From NCBI GenBank assembly GCA_013215165.1, contig JABSRG010000019.1:1-51665 (forward strand): 51,665 nt of DNA, in the 5' to 3' direction. Below the pieces are notes generated by a model. It saw only the letters and a program-made list of their open reading frames with translations, did not search any database and was not told where the DNA came from. Source of the DNA: Opitutales bacterium (lineage in GTDB: Bacteria; Verrucomicrobiota; Verrucomicrobiia; Opitutales; JABSRG01). Positions 1-8,548 of the stretch are shown here, one piece after another. How positions within the stretch are numbered: the first letter of the stretch is position 1; every line of letters starts with the position of its first letter. A program made the translations under genes and the position numbers.

Positions 1-1
1 A

Positions 2-76
2 TAGACACGATCAACCGCTACAGCCCATCAATACTCAGGTTTGATCTCCGCCATCAGGTCTTATGGGATGGCTGTG
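2..76 (+). repeat. Left copy of 75-bp terminal inverted repeat; adaptor-gene fragment
   Basis: These 75 bases match the reverse complement of the last 75 bases of the window with 6 mismatches (about 92% identity); the outermost 24 bases are identical. Read on the plus strand in the frame of base 1, it encodes the same peptide as the right copy (DTINRYS, then DLRHQ, LWDGC), which there is part of the RND adaptor gene. Here the similarity stops abruptly at base 76, and the frame runs on with no adaptor-like sequence until a stop. It is therefore a truncated coding fragment, a paralogue remnant, or an assembly or strain-variant junction. Nothing else is recognised in bases 77-113. Confidence 0.85.
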
Positions 77-113
77 TTTCATTTTTTAGACCCAGCACTC
101 CGTCCGCTGTAAC

Positions 114-608
114 TCATCGCTCGATACTCTCAAGAATCTCTATGGCACACACATCAGCGCTCATTTCTGCGGTATTTAGCTCTAAGTCGTAGTCCTTTCC
201 GTCATGAACCCGCTCATATTGCATTCTCGCGAGTCCTACTCGGCGATCACCTCGGGCACGTTCTCTTTCCTCTAAGACGAGCAGAGGACAATATACACCC
301 ACGAAGAAAATACTCCGACTCTCGAGGGCACGAAAACAGGCTTCATGCCATGCCATCTTCTCAAATACATGATCCACAACGATGGGGTAACTGCTCGATG
401 CCAAAACTGGCAGGCATCTGTGGAAATTATCCACACCTGCTGCGTGGCACCCTCTTTGATCTGCTTCCAACACCGACTTCCAATCGAACATATCAGTAAA
501 TGTATCCAGCGATGCATGGATCATAGGGACCCGTGAACGTGCCTGCAAACGCTTCGCGATACTCGATTTGCCCGAACTCGAAGTACCATTCAATATAATC
601 GCGATCAT
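114..608 (-). CDS. Chloramphenicol phosphotransferase-like P-loop kinase
   Basis: A 164-residue protein of the CPT-like family (small P-loop kinases related to the Streptomyces chloramphenicol 3-O-phosphotransferase). Visible features are the N-terminal Walker A loop GTSSSGKSS (about residues 8-16), a VDHVF segment in the middle, and the family-typical stretch VGVYC, ERERARGDR, VHDGKDYDLELNT towards the C-terminus. The length is normal for the family (about 160-180). Substrate cannot be told: most members outside antibiotic producers have no proven link to chloramphenicol. It is followed on the same strand by nothing in the window; VOC and GNAT genes lie just upstream, a combination common in small-molecule modification or resistance sets. 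Confidence 0.8.
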   Translation of the reverse strand: MIAIILNGTSSSGKSSIAKRLQARSRVPMIHASLDTFTDMFDWKSVLEADQRGCHAAGVDNFHRCLPVLASSSYPIVVDHVFEKMAWHEACFRALESRSIFFVGVYCPLLVLEERERARGDRRVGLARMQYERVHDGKDYDLELNTAEMSADVCAIEILESIER

Positions 609-630
609 TGACTATCTGATTCAACCGAAC

Positions 631-1020
631 CTAGCTAGCCTTCTCATTGGCCTGAAGCATCACGATGTTGCCGCAAGAGTCCTCGAATAGATTCTCCATT
701 TCCCAATCTGGATTAGCCAAGTCTTCGCGGAAAATGAGACCAGCTTGTTTCAGCCTTTCGACCTCAGCAGGCAGGTCGTCGACGCCGAAAACGATGATTG
801 GCAAACCAGAATCATAGACTTTCTTTTGGAAATCCCTGACAAATTCTGCGCCCATGGGTTCTAGCAGCAGCGAAGTACTTGCCCCACCATCAGAAGCGGT
901 AACAACCGCTAACTCTGCCTCAAGCTCAAAGCGCTCGGATTTGAACCCAAACAATTCGGTGTAAACGCGGTGAGCCGCAATTGGATCTTCGACAGGGATG
1001 CTGGTTAGGGAGACTCTCAT
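631..1020 (-). CDS. VOC (glyoxalase/dioxygenase-fold) family protein
   Basis: A 129-residue vicinal-oxygen-chelate domain protein. It opens MRVSLTSIPVEDPIAAHRVY, the usual first strand and helix of a VOC half, and ends with LANPDWEMENLFEDSCGN, the strand that carries the final metal-ligand position in many members. The reading frame extends upstream to 1209, but that extension runs antiparallel-free into the preceding acetyltransferase gene and carries no VOC similarity, so the methionine at 1020 is chosen. No clear ribosome binding site is visible. The precise reaction (glyoxalase, dioxygenase, resistance binding protein) cannot be determined. Confidence 0.85.
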   Translation of the reverse strand: MRVSLTSIPVEDPIAAHRVYTELFGFKSERFELEAELAVVTASDGGASTSLLLEPMGAEFVRDFQKKVYDSGLPIIVFGVDDLPAEVERLKQAGLIFREDLANPDWEMENLFEDSCGNIVMLQANEKAS

Positions 1021-1063
1021 ATTTGGCTGGATGCTAAATCTTAACAAAGTAACAGGTTCAAAA

Positions 1064-1579
1064 TCACAGGGCCTTCTCAAACCACATAACATCGTGATAT
1101 TTCCCAAATTTGAAACCCACCTCATGATACCTTCCGATCTGCTTGAAGCCCATCTTTTGGTGTAGCGCGATCGAGCCTTCGTTGGGCAGGGTAATACCCG
1201 CGTAGGCACGGTGAATCGGTGTCCGCTTCAGCTCCTTGAATAGCTGATTATATAAAGCGGTCCCAACACCGGACCGGGTATGTTTAGAGTCGAGGTATAC
1301 ACTGGTCTCTACCGAAGAGGTGTAAGCTGGCTTTTCCCGGAATTTGCCGCTAGTTGCATAGCCGATAACGAGCCCGTCGCATACTGCTACCAAAAGCCGA
1401 TAGATCGCTGAATCACTGTATTTCACCAACCAAGCCTCTCTTCGTTGCTCGATCGTAAACGGATCGATGTCAAAAGTGATGGCGGTATTCTCGACGTAAT
1501 GGTTATAGATTTCGGTCAACCGAGCCAAGTCATCAAGCTCACCTTTTCTGATCGCGATTCCCTGCTCTCCATTTCTCAT
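1064..1579 (-). CDS. GNAT family N-acetyltransferase, phosphinothricin acetyltransferase-like
   Basis: 171 residues. The start IRKGELDDLARLTEIYNHYVENTAITF is typical of the phosphinothricin/methionine-sulfoximine acetyltransferase (Pat) branch. The acetyl-CoA-binding segment is visible as HTRSGVGTALYNQLF, and the C-terminal NEGSIALHQKMGFKQIG plus HEVGFKFGKYHDVMWFEK matches the end of that branch. Predicted role: N-acetylation of a glutamate-like amino acid analogue using acetyl-CoA in the cytoplasm. It lies 43 bases upstream of the VOC gene on the same strand, so the two may be co-transcribed. Substrate is inferred from family only. Confidence 0.85.
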   Translation of the reverse strand: MRNGEQGIAIRKGELDDLARLTEIYNHYVENTAITFDIDPFTIEQRREAWLVKYSDSAIYRLLVAVCDGLVIGYATSGKFREKPAYTSSVETSVYLDSKHTRSGVGTALYNQLFKELKRTPIHRAYAGITLPNEGSIALHQKMGFKQIGRYHEVGFKFGKYHDVMWFEKAL

Positions 1580-1718
1580 CTCTCATGATTGGCAGCTTCA
1601 GCAATGCCATTTCGTACTTTATTGTAGACGCTGACGAACAATTAGCTTGGGTAGATGTTTGGTCTGATGCCCATCCGGGGCCGGACCTATCTTTCTCTCA
1701 CAATATAAGCATTTTATC

Positions 1719-2753
1719 ATGCCAATCGCCACGCCTTCACAGTATGCAGCCATGCTCGATGCCGCTCAACAGGGTAACTACGCCTACCCAGCGGTGAACG
1801 TCACATCGACTGAAACTATCAATGCCGCCCTCAAGGGGTTTGCCGATGCTAAGTCGGATGGCATCATTCAATTCTCTACGGGCGGGGGTCAATTTGCTTC
1901 TGGCCTAAATAATAAAGACGCGGCCTACGGTGCTATCGTATTGGCCGAAGTCGCTCATCGCCTAGCCGAGCAATACGATGTGCTCATCGGCCTCCATACG
2001 GATCACTGCCAACCCGCCAAGGCAGTAGAATTCCTCAAGCCGCTCATCGAAGCGACCGCTAAACGTCGCGCTGAGGGCAAGGGCAACCTATTCAACAGCC
2101 ACATGCTTGACGGTTCAGAACTCCCTCTCGAAGAAAACATGGCTGTTTCTAAGGAGTATCTAAAGCTCTGTGCCGAGCATGAGATCATCCTCGAAGTTGA
2201 GGCGGGTGTCGTCGGTGGAGAGGAAGATGGCGCGGCTGGTTCTGCAGACACCCCAGCCGAAAAGCTTTACACCACACCTGAAGACATGGTTGCCGTATAC
2301 GAAGCGCTCAATGGGCTAGGCCGCTTCATGTTTGCTGCGACTTTCGGAAATGTCCATGGATCTTACAAGCCTGGCACGGTGAAACTCCGCCCCGAAATCC
2401 TTCGCGACGGACAGGCTGCCGTGACTTCGAAATATGGCGACTCCGCGGCCTTTGACCTCGTTTTCCACGGTGGCTCTGGTTCTGAGAAGAGCCAAATCAC
2501 CGAAACACTTGGGTATGGGGTCATTAAGATGAACATCGATACCGATACCCAATACGCCTTCACCCGCCCCATCGTCGATCACATGATGAAAAACTACGAC
2601 GGCGTGCTCAAAGCCGACGGTGAAGTAGGAAATAAAAAGGCCTACGACCCACGTGCTTATCTCAAGAAAGGTGAAGAGGCGATGGCTGCCCGTATGGGAG
2701 AAGCCTGTTCCGACCTCGAGTCCGACGGCAAGACCCTCTTCGGAAAAATTTAA
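1719..2753 (+). CDS. fbaA: Class II fructose-bisphosphate aldolase
   Basis: 344 residues. It catalyses reversible cleavage of fructose 1,6-bisphosphate to dihydroxyacetone phosphate and glyceraldehyde 3-phosphate in glycolysis and gluconeogenesis. Zinc-site motif HTDH at residues 93-96; substrate-loop and second metal-site regions NSHMLDGSELPLEEN, EVEAGVVGGEEDG, TFGNVHGSYKPG and FHGGSGSEKSQ are all present. The long insertions and the YKPG segment place it with the E. coli FbaA-type (class IIA) enzymes. Start chosen at the ATG from which similarity begins. A strong terminator follows the stop, so it is probably a single-gene transcript. Confidence 0.95.
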   Translation: MPIATPSQYAAMLDAAQQGNYAYPAVNVTSTETINAALKGFADAKSDGIIQFSTGGGQFASGLNNKDAAYGAIVLAEVAHRLAEQYDVLIGLHTDHCQPAKAVEFLKPLIEATAKRRAEGKGNLFNSHMLDGSELPLEENMAVSKEYLKLCAEHEIILEVEAGVVGGEEDGAAGSADTPAEKLYTTPEDMVAVYEALNGLGRFMFAATFGNVHGSYKPGTVKLRPEILRDGQAAVTSKYGDSAAFDLVFHGGSGSEKSQITETLGYGVIKMNIDTDTQYAFTRPIVDHMMKNYDGVLKADGEVGNKKAYDPRAYLKKGEEAMAARMGEACSDLESDGKTLFGKI

Positions 2754-2778
2754 GCTAAAGATTTTGCTTCATTTTCAA

Positions 2779-2809
2779 AACCTCCGGTATCGACACCAGA
2801 GGTTTTTTT
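2779..2809 (+). terminator. Intrinsic terminator after fbaA
   Basis: A 10-bp stem, AACCTCCGGT / ACCAGAGGTT with one mismatch, and a 6-base loop ATCGAC are followed by a run of seven T. It lies 25 bases after the aldolase stop codon and before the purine nucleoside phosphorylase gene. Confidence 0.85.
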
Positions 2810-2854
2810 GTGCGAGTTACATTCCGCAACTTCCACATAACCCGACGACTAATT

Positions 2855-3661
2855 ATGGATAACCCCCTGTCCTTCCTCTCTCAATCTTTGGGAGACTTTA
2901 AACCGGAGATCGGCCTCATACTTGGCAGCGGCCTCGGATTTTTCGCTGATCAAGCTATCGAGGATGCTAAAACCATCCCCTACGACACCATTCCTGGCTT
3001 CCCGCGCTCCACTGTCGAGGAACACAAAGGACAGTTTGTTATCGGAAAGGTGCTCGGCAAAAACGTCATCTGTATGCAAGGGCGCTTTCATTTTTATGAA
3101 GGTTATGCGCTCGATCAGGTTGTTCTGCCGATCCGGATTATGGCGCATCTGGGTATCAAAACACTGTTCGTGACCAATGCTGCTGGTGGCATCAATAAGA
3201 GCTTCGTTCCCGGCACGCTCATGATGTTGACCGACCACATCAACTTTATGGGAACCAATCCACTTATCGGGCCAAACGACGACGCCCTGGGTCCACGATT
3301 CCCTGACATGAGCACAGTGTATTCTGAGCGTTTGCGCGCTGCGGCTCGACCCATTGCAAACGACCTTGATATTCACTTTGCGGAGGGCGTTTATCTTGCG
3401 TGCACCGGTCCGAGTTACGAAACCCCGGCAGAAATCGGGATGTTTCGTACGCTCGGGGCAGATGCAGTGGGTATGTCCACGGTGCCGGAAGCCATCGTTG
3501 CCAACCACGCGTGTATAGAAGTATGTGGTATCTCATGCATTACTAACCTGGCTGCCGGGATGAGCGGCGAAGCGCTGTCTCACGAGGAAGTAACTGAGAC
3601 CGCCAACCGCGTTCGTGATTCCTTCGCTTCTCTACTCGAGCAGTTGATTGGGCACGCCTAG
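2855..3661 (+). CDS. Purine nucleoside phosphorylase (trimeric, PunA type)
   Basis: 268 residues from the ATG at 2855; the open frame extends back to 2810 but those codons overlap the terminator and are not conserved in kind. The enzyme splits purine nucleosides with phosphate into base and ribose/deoxyribose 1-phosphate (salvage). Visible motifs: phosphate loop LILGSGLGFF near the N-terminus, MQGRFHFYEGY, VTNAAGGIN, LTDHINFMGTNPL, the substrate loop TGPSYETPAEI, and DAVGMSTVPE plus SCITNLAAGMS at the end. Length and motif order fit the low-molecular-weight homotrimeric family. The stop codon is immediately followed by the start of the DNA methyltransferase gene (no spacer), so the two are likely translationally coupled. 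Confidence 0.93.
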   Translation: MDNPLSFLSQSLGDFKPEIGLILGSGLGFFADQAIEDAKTIPYDTIPGFPRSTVEEHKGQFVIGKVLGKNVICMQGRFHFYEGYALDQVVLPIRIMAHLGIKTLFVTNAAGGINKSFVPGTLMMLTDHINFMGTNPLIGPNDDALGPRFPDMSTVYSERLRAAARPIANDLDIHFAEGVYLACTGPSYETPAEIGMFRTLGADAVGMSTVPEAIVANHACIEVCGISCITNLAAGMSGEALSHEEVTETANRVRDSFASLLEQLIGHA

Positions 3662-4945
3662 ATGCCAAAGGACGCGCGACCAGACCATACCCGCGAGCTG
3701 TTCCCGATCGAATCGGTCCAGAAGCTCCCTACCCGACTTAGCGGATTTTTAGACCAGGTTCGAAGTTTTGATGCCTTCGGCAAACCCACCCAGGTGGAAT
3801 ATGTCGACGGGCTGCACACTCTACCGATTGCTTACCACACCAACGAATTTTGGACTTCGAAACAACGCGATGCTCACTCTATTCACGAGGTCTCATACCG
3901 GGCTTGTTTTAAGCCGCAGCTCCCCGCCTTCTTTATCGACCGTCTTACAGAGCCAGGCGACATCGTGCATGATCCGTTTACCGGCCGCGGCACAACTCTG
4001 GTTGAAGCCGCACTCCTTGAACGGGTGCCGTCGGGTAATGACGCCAATCCTCTCAGCAAGATCCTTACACAGCCCCGGCTGGATCCGCCGGATCTGGAAG
4101 CCATTCTAGAGCGTTTAGATTCACTGGATTTAGATGGCTATTCCGGACCGCTTGAGTCCTTTCTTATCCCGTTTTACCATCCTGAGACAGCTCGCCACAT
4201 CCATGCCTTACGCAACAATTTGTTGAGTAAAGCAGATGGGGGCACCGCAGATGGAGTAGACTCATGGATTCAGATGGTGGCCACCAATCGGCTAACCGGT
4301 CATTCGCCAGGTTTCTTTTCGGTCTATACCATGCCACCCAATCAAGCTGTCACAGCCGACCGCCAGCGTCTCATTAATGTAAAACGCTCGCAAGTGCCTC
4401 CGATTCGGGATGTTAAAGCGATCATAGCTAAGAAAACGCAGGCGCTTCTAAAAGATATTGCACACAAACGGCCCGAAGCAAAAACCGAAGACGCTATCCG
4501 CCATCAATCCGCAGACGAGACCTATCCTCTGAAAAAAAATTCAGTTGCGCTCGTTGTCACCTCTCCACCATTCATCGATACGGTAGACTATAAGACCGAT
4601 AATTGGCTACGCTGCTGGTTCAATGGTATCGACCCTAACTCGATAGACTTCTGGCAATTCCGAAAACCAGAAGACTGGGTAGAAGCCATGCTCAGCACGC
4701 TCCGCGCCCTCCATCGCATCCTCAAACCTGGCGGAGTGGTCGCCTTCGAAGTCGGTGAAGTCCGCAAAGGTAAAATACTCCTGGAGCAACTGCTATTGCC
4801 CCACCTCCACACCACCGGACTGCACCCTCTGATGGTCATGGTTAATCAACAAGACTTTACCAAAACCGCCAACACTTGGGGCGTGCATAACAAAACCGCT
4901 GGAACGAATACAAACCGAATATTGGTGCTCTTTAAGCCCGAGTGA
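3662..4945 (+). CDS. Solitary site-specific DNA methyltransferase, probably N4-cytosine type
   Basis: 427 residues. AdoMet-binding motif I is DPFTGRGTTLVEA at about residues 104-116. The catalytic motif IV is TSPPF at 300-304; S-P-P-[YF] is characteristic of N4-cytosine methyltransferases, whereas N6-adenine enzymes usually have [ND]PP[YFW]. A further AdoMet-fold strand is seen in RILKPGGVVAFEVGEV. Between motifs I and IV lie about 180 residues that could be the target-recognition region, giving an alpha-like order (I, recognition, IV). No restriction endonuclease or specificity gene is next to it, so it looks like an orphan enzyme with an epigenetic or protective role, or its partner lies elsewhere. 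It starts right at the PNP stop codon. Confidence 0.85.
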   Translation: MPKDARPDHTRELFPIESVQKLPTRLSGFLDQVRSFDAFGKPTQVEYVDGLHTLPIAYHTNEFWTSKQRDAHSIHEVSYRACFKPQLPAFFIDRLTEPGDIVHDPFTGRGTTLVEAALLERVPSGNDANPLSKILTQPRLDPPDLEAILERLDSLDLDGYSGPLESFLIPFYHPETARHIHALRNNLLSKADGGTADGVDSWIQMVATNRLTGHSPGFFSVYTMPPNQAVTADRQRLINVKRSQVPPIRDVKAIIAKKTQALLKDIAHKRPEAKTEDAIRHQSADETYPLKKNSVALVVTSPPFIDTVDYKTDNWLRCWFNGIDPNSIDFWQFRKPEDWVEAMLSTLRALHRILKPGGVVAFEVGEVRKGKILLEQLLLPHLHTTGLHPLMVMVNQQDFTKTANTWGVHNKTAGTNTNRILVLFKPE

Positions 4946-5063
4946 AGGCACTTGTTGAAGGGTAATGCTCAAGAAGATGAAGCAGTTTCTCCTTACCCTG
5001 CATCGCCCAGATGGGGCTAGGCGTTTCCATAAAGAAATCTGCGACGCTTCGACCGTGCGCCTT

Positions 5064-5591
5064 TCATTCACTGCACAATGCAGACACTGCGTGCTGCAAA
5101 CTAGGGAATGCCCATTCACTAGAATCGACAGCAATGGGGTCGACCCAGGACCACTTCCCTACTTCACCTTCTTGAGCAACGATCTCGCCGCTGAACTCAT
5201 TCGAGACGAAATAGGTGTTAATTGTGTAATAAAGAATACCTCTGTAAACATATTGGTTGGGGTAAGACGTGAGATAGCGAACGGTATGCACGTCTAGACC
5301 GACTTCCTCTCTTGCCTCACGGATCGCTGCCTCTTCCAGCGTTTCCATCGAATCCAGAAATCCGCCGGGAAGCGCCAATTTGCCCAACGATGGTTTGCGC
5401 TGGCGGCGAAATGTAAGCACCTGACCGGTCTCATCTTGTATGAATACAGCAGCGGCTGAACTGGGATTGGAAAACAAGGTGTAGCCGCAGGTTTCGCAGC
5501 ACCGTCCGGCATCCTCAAATACTTTGAACCGATCACTTCCACAAGCTGGGCAAAATACCATGGATTCTAATACGGGTATACCTGCGTCCAT
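5064..5591 (-). CDS. Nudix hydrolase with N-terminal zinc ribbon
   Basis: 175 residues. An N-terminal zinc ribbon is formed by CPAC (14-17) and CETC (32-35), followed by a complete Nudix box with the pattern GX5EX7REUXEEXGU (GGFLDSMETLEE, REAREEVGLD). Such ribbon-plus-Nudix proteins hydrolyse nucleoside-diphosphate derivatives; NudC-type NADH pyrophosphatases share the layout but are longer and carry an SQPWPFPQS motif absent here, so the substrate is open. The methionine at 5561 (just before FCPACG) is an equally possible start. It converges with the methyltransferase gene. Confidence 0.87.
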   Translation of the reverse strand: MDAGIPVLESMVFCPACGSDRFKVFEDAGRCCETCGYTLFSNPSSAAAVFIQDETGQVLTFRRQRKPSLGKLALPGGFLDSMETLEEAAIREAREEVGLDVHTVRYLTSYPNQYVYRGILYYTINTYFVSNEFSGEIVAQEGEVGKWSWVDPIAVDSSEWAFPSLQHAVSALCSE

Positions 5592-5717
5592 ACTCGAAGC
5601 ACCCTAGATCCAGGGATGCTCAGCAGTCAATTTAACCCGTATCTAGGGGAGAACCTGCTTAAGCCTTTGGCGCATCGCTCTCGCGACCACCATACACCAG
5701 ACGATCTGTAGGTCCGT

Positions 5718-6098
5718 CTAATTTGAAAAAAACGCCGAACGTCTGCGGATAAGGACAATGATTGAGGTGATCGATGCCACGAGCATCGTAGATATTAAAG
5801 AAGCGGCGAACAGCTTGTCTTCACCCGCCATCACAGACTTCCACCCTTCATAAGAGCGCCAAGTGAAGGCCGCACATAGAAGCAATGTCGTCAAAAACGC
5901 CGCAATGTATGGACCCCTGCGACCTCCTTTGACCATCCAAGCTCCCCAGCCAGCTGACAGCAGCCCAAAAGTCCCGCCTGACATAAGCGCGGTCTTCGCG
6001 GCAGCGGGATTGGATAAATACCCCGCTACTCCACAAATAATCAGGAAAACTCCAAATCCTAAAAACCAAAACCCAGTCTTTGACGCGTTTGAATTCAT
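5718..6098 (-). CDS. Small four-helix membrane protein, possibly TMEM14-like
   Basis: 126 residues with four hydrophobic helices (about 8-28, 35-57, 63-80, 93-113) separated by short loops. The GYLSNPAAAKTALMSGGTFGLLSAGWG stretch resembles the glycine-rich helix of TMEM14-family proteins, a small family of unknown function in bacteria. The assignment is by appearance only. It has its own minus-strand position between the Nudix gene and a chemoreceptor, with gaps of about 125 and 190 bases, and shows no operon partner. Confidence 0.6.
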   Translation of the reverse strand: MNSNASKTGFWFLGFGVFLIICGVAGYLSNPAAAKTALMSGGTFGLLSAGWGAWMVKGGRRGPYIAAFLTTLLLCAAFTWRSYEGWKSVMAGEDKLFAASLISTMLVASITSIIVLIRRRSAFFSN

Positions 6099-6265
6099 AA
6101 GCGCCCAAGTGATGAGGCTATTTTCGCTGAGTCAAATCAAAGCGACTTAATCTCAACAACGATTTTGAAACCTGAACCAAACAAGCGCCGCTCAAGCCAC
6201 GGTTCGTACAGCAGGGCGGGCCGGTTCTCTCGAACCGACCCACCACAGTCTCTCTATTCTCTCTC

Positions 6266-6290
6266 TTTTTTAGACACCCCTATCTAAAAA
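6266..6290 (-). terminator. Probable terminator after the haem chemoreceptor gene
   Basis: Perfect 8-bp inverted repeat TTTTTAGA / TCTAAAAA (6267-6274 with 6283-6290) around an 8-base loop, starting 2 bases beyond the stop codon. On the minus strand it reads as an A/U-rich stem without a long separate U tract. A second 6-bp hairpin (CGGTTC/GAACCG, 6222-6237) lies further downstream. Confidence 0.45.
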
Positions 6291-6291
6291 G

Positions 6292-8019
6292 TCATTTAAA
6301 GTCGCTCCAATCGTCGTCTCCATCAGCATCTGTCTCTGTCAATTTTGGGCTTTTCAGTTCCTGTGTTTTCTCTTGCTTTGGCGTAACTACTGAGGACGTA
6401 AAATCGGATTCACTAACTTCTTTTAATACGGGATCTTCAGTTTCAGGTTGAATGGGTATGGGCGGTTTTTGACCCTCATCTGACTGATTTACATTTTCTT
6501 TCAAAGTAGTGCTACCGACCATCCCGGCGAGAGTTTGAATATTTTGGCGGAGCACTTCTGCTTGAGTGCCGAATTGGGCTGCAGCACTCGCAGTCTGTTC
6601 CGAGAAGGAGGCATTGGCTTGAGTGATTTTATCCATCTCAAACACCGCTGTATTCAGCTCTGCAATTCCCGTGGCTTGCTCACTAGACGAGTGATCTACG
6701 TCACGAGCGACAGAAGCGATATCGTTTATCCGTGAGAGAATATCCGCGATACTCGTAGATACATCGCTACAGATGACCGAGCCTTTTTCGCTTTTCATGA
6801 CTGACTCTTCGATGAGTTGAGCCGTATCGCTCGCAGCCGCTGCGGACCGCTGTGCTAAGTTTCGCACCTCTTCGGCGACTACAGAAAATCCAGCGCCTGC
6901 CTCGCCCGCACGCGCAGCCTCAACGGCTGCATTCAAGGCGAGTATATTGGTTTGGAATGCGATCTCGTCGATTGTCTTGATGATTTGTGAAATCTCATTG
7001 CTAGACTTCTTTATGTCGTCCATCGCACCCAACATATTCTGCATCCCTTCATTTCCTGAATCGGCGGCCTTGATCGTCTCTTCTACCAGGGTACGTGCGC
7101 GCTCAGAGCTTTCTGCATTTTGTTTGGTTTGACTAGATAGTTCCTCAAGAGAAGCGCTCGTTTCCTCGAGCGAAGCCGCCTGTTCACTCGCGCCTTCAGC
7201 CAGGCTTTGTGAAGCGTCGGAGATCTCACTGGCGGCACCCTCAGCTTCTCCACTTATTCGATCTAAATCACTGATGGTGCGTGTCAGTGGGCGGACAACC
7301 TGAAAGCGAACGATAAGGAATACTCCGAAAGCTGAGAGCAACGCGATGGGGATGATGGCAAGAATCATATCAAATATTTTGTCACTAACAGCGGCCTGCA
7401 TTGTCGAGTCATCGCCTTTGAGAATAAATGCTCCGGCAAACTGGCCGGTGCGCCAATTCTCCATTGGGAATCCTAGCGGATCTTTACCGTCTCCAGAGGA
7501 GCTATTGTTGGGGTCTCCATGGCAGGACAAACAATCAGCTGTGAGATAGATTGGAGATGCATAGGTAAGCACACCCGAGCTTTTATCGTATTCAAAGAAA
7601 TCCTCACCGCTCGCCTCTAGGGTATTTAAAATCTCACGCTCCCGAGCATTGGGCAAATTATCAATATTGCGTGGCTTTTCGCGGACTACTCTAAACTCGA
7701 CCCCTTCAGCATCTGCGCCCTCACTTAAGGACTGCCAGGCCGCAACCACTGGAATCGTTCGAAAGAGCGTCGTGTCGCGGTAGTTGTTCGCCTGCTCAGC
7801 CTCCGCTATGAGCTTTTCGATATCAAACGCTTCATCATCGTTCAACTGAGAGTAGGCCTCAATGGTCTTGTGTGCATCGTCCATCATAGACTTAAATAAG
7901 CCTTGAATGTTTTCCTCTCCTTGCTGGATGGTGGCTCTGTATTGTATGAGGATGGCGACAGCAGCGGTGAACACAATTCCAGTGACCGCTGCCAATATGA
8001 TTTTAGTTCCAAGTTTCAT
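6292..8019 (-). CDS. Methyl-accepting chemotaxis protein with haem-c (DUF3365/Tll0287-like) sensor and CheR-binding tail
   Basis: 575 residues. A transmembrane helix (about 5-26) precedes a periplasmic domain with CLSCH at 163-167, a CxxCH covalent haem motif in a context ([13 protein letters not shown]) typical of DUF3365/Tll0287-like sensors. A second transmembrane helix spans 216-238, followed by a short linker and the cytoplasmic coiled-coil with the conserved hairpin tip ([21 protein letters not shown]). After the signalling domain comes a roughly 75-residue, low-complexity acidic linker ending in DWSDF (570-574) plus a final K, matching the x-W-x-x-F form of the CheR/CheB tether of high-abundance receptors (NWETF in E. 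coli). Predicted job: redox, oxygen or NO sensing for the flagellar chemotaxis pathway. Confidence 0.92.
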   Translation of the reverse strand: MKLGTKIILAAVTGIVFTAAVAILIQYRATIQQGEENIQGLFKSMMDDAHKTIEAYSQLNDDEAFDIEKLIAEAEQANNYRDTTLFRTIPVVAAWQSLSEGADAEGVEFRVVREKPRNIDNLPNAREREILNTLEASGEDFFEYDKSSGVLTYASPIYLTADCLSCHGDPNNSSSGDGKDPLGFPMENWRTGQFAGAFILKGDDSTMQAAVSDKIFDMILAIIPIALLSAFGVFLIVRFQVVRPLTRTISDLDRISGEAEGAASEISDASQSLAEGASEQAASLEETSASLEELSSQTKQNAESSERARTLVEETIKAADSGNEGMQNMLGAMDDIKKSSNEISQIIKTIDEIAFQTNILALNAAVEAARAGEAGAGFSVVAEEVRNLAQRSAAAASDTAQLIEESVMKSEKGSVICSDVSTSIADILSRINDIASVARDVDHSSSEQATGIAELNTAVFEMDKITQANASFSEQTASAAAQFGTQAEVLRQNIQTLAGMVGSTTLKENVNQSDEGQKPPIPIQPETEDPVLKEVSESDFTSSVVTPKQEKTQELKSPKLTETDADGDDDWSDFK

Positions 8020-8078
8020 GAGCAGATCTCTTGGCAGCGCAATCCGACAACATCGCCTCGAATATGAGTAAAAGGCTG

Positions 8079-8084
8079 ATTATA
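8079..8084 (-). promoter_or_regulatory. Candidate -10 box for the chemoreceptor gene
   Basis: On the minus strand this is a perfect TATAAT, about 60 bases upstream of the chemoreceptor start codon at 8019. The matching -35 region is poor (TGTCTA at a 17-base spacing), and no sigma-28 (TAAA...GCCGATAA) match was found here. Offered only as a candidate. Confidence 0.35.
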
Positions 8085-8505
8085 AAAACGTTATTTCAGA
8101 TTAGACACTCATTTTACAAACTCGGTTAACAAAAACGATATTCAACCTGAAAAACCTTCTCCTCCGACGCGTATCATTCTCGGGTATGCAAATCTTGAAA
8201 ACGAGACACGAGCCAATCGGATGGAATCTAGGGAGGTTTCACGTTAGCAAAGCATTCCATTCGGGCGGTCCGTTTCTTTTCCCAATTCAAGACGAACATA
8301 CTTCTTAACGTTGGAAAAGGTTGTAAGTTTGCCTTGAAAACTGGCTCGAGGGTGTCTGCTCAAAAGCCACCGGGGTTCACTCCCGCAGGTTCACACGTTT
8401 CAATCCAATAAGGGTGGCCGGCTCCATGTCGGTCACCCGCCTTGTCTTCGTGCCGCTGCTAGTCAATCCATCCGATCTCCACCTGAAAAAGCTTCAACTG
8501 TTGCC

Positions 8506-8548
8506 AAAAAGGTCTCGAAGCGCCTTTTTGTTTAGCTTCGAAACCTTT
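8506..8548 (+). promoter_or_regulatory. Two mutually exclusive hairpins abutting the cyclase start codon
   Basis: A 14-bp stem with a single mismatch pairs AAAGGTCTCGAAGC (8508-8521) with GCTTCGAAACCTTT (8535-8548), ending two bases before the ATG at 8551. An alternative, smaller stem AAAAAGG / CCTTTTT (8506-8512 with 8523-8529) uses the same left arm and ends in a T run, like an intrinsic terminator. The two cannot form together. This arrangement could hide the translation start or work as a terminator/antiterminator switch; it could also simply be a terminator for an upstream RNA. Confidence 0.45.

Noticed and set aside
2849-3508. 219-codon minus-strand frame across the nucleoside phosphorylase
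   Set aside because: Antisense to a gene with full motifs; the translation has no recognisable features.
8371-8385. tRNA T-arm-like sequence CGGG-GTTCACT-CCCG
   Set aside because: No acceptor stem, anticodon or D arm around it; not a tRNA.
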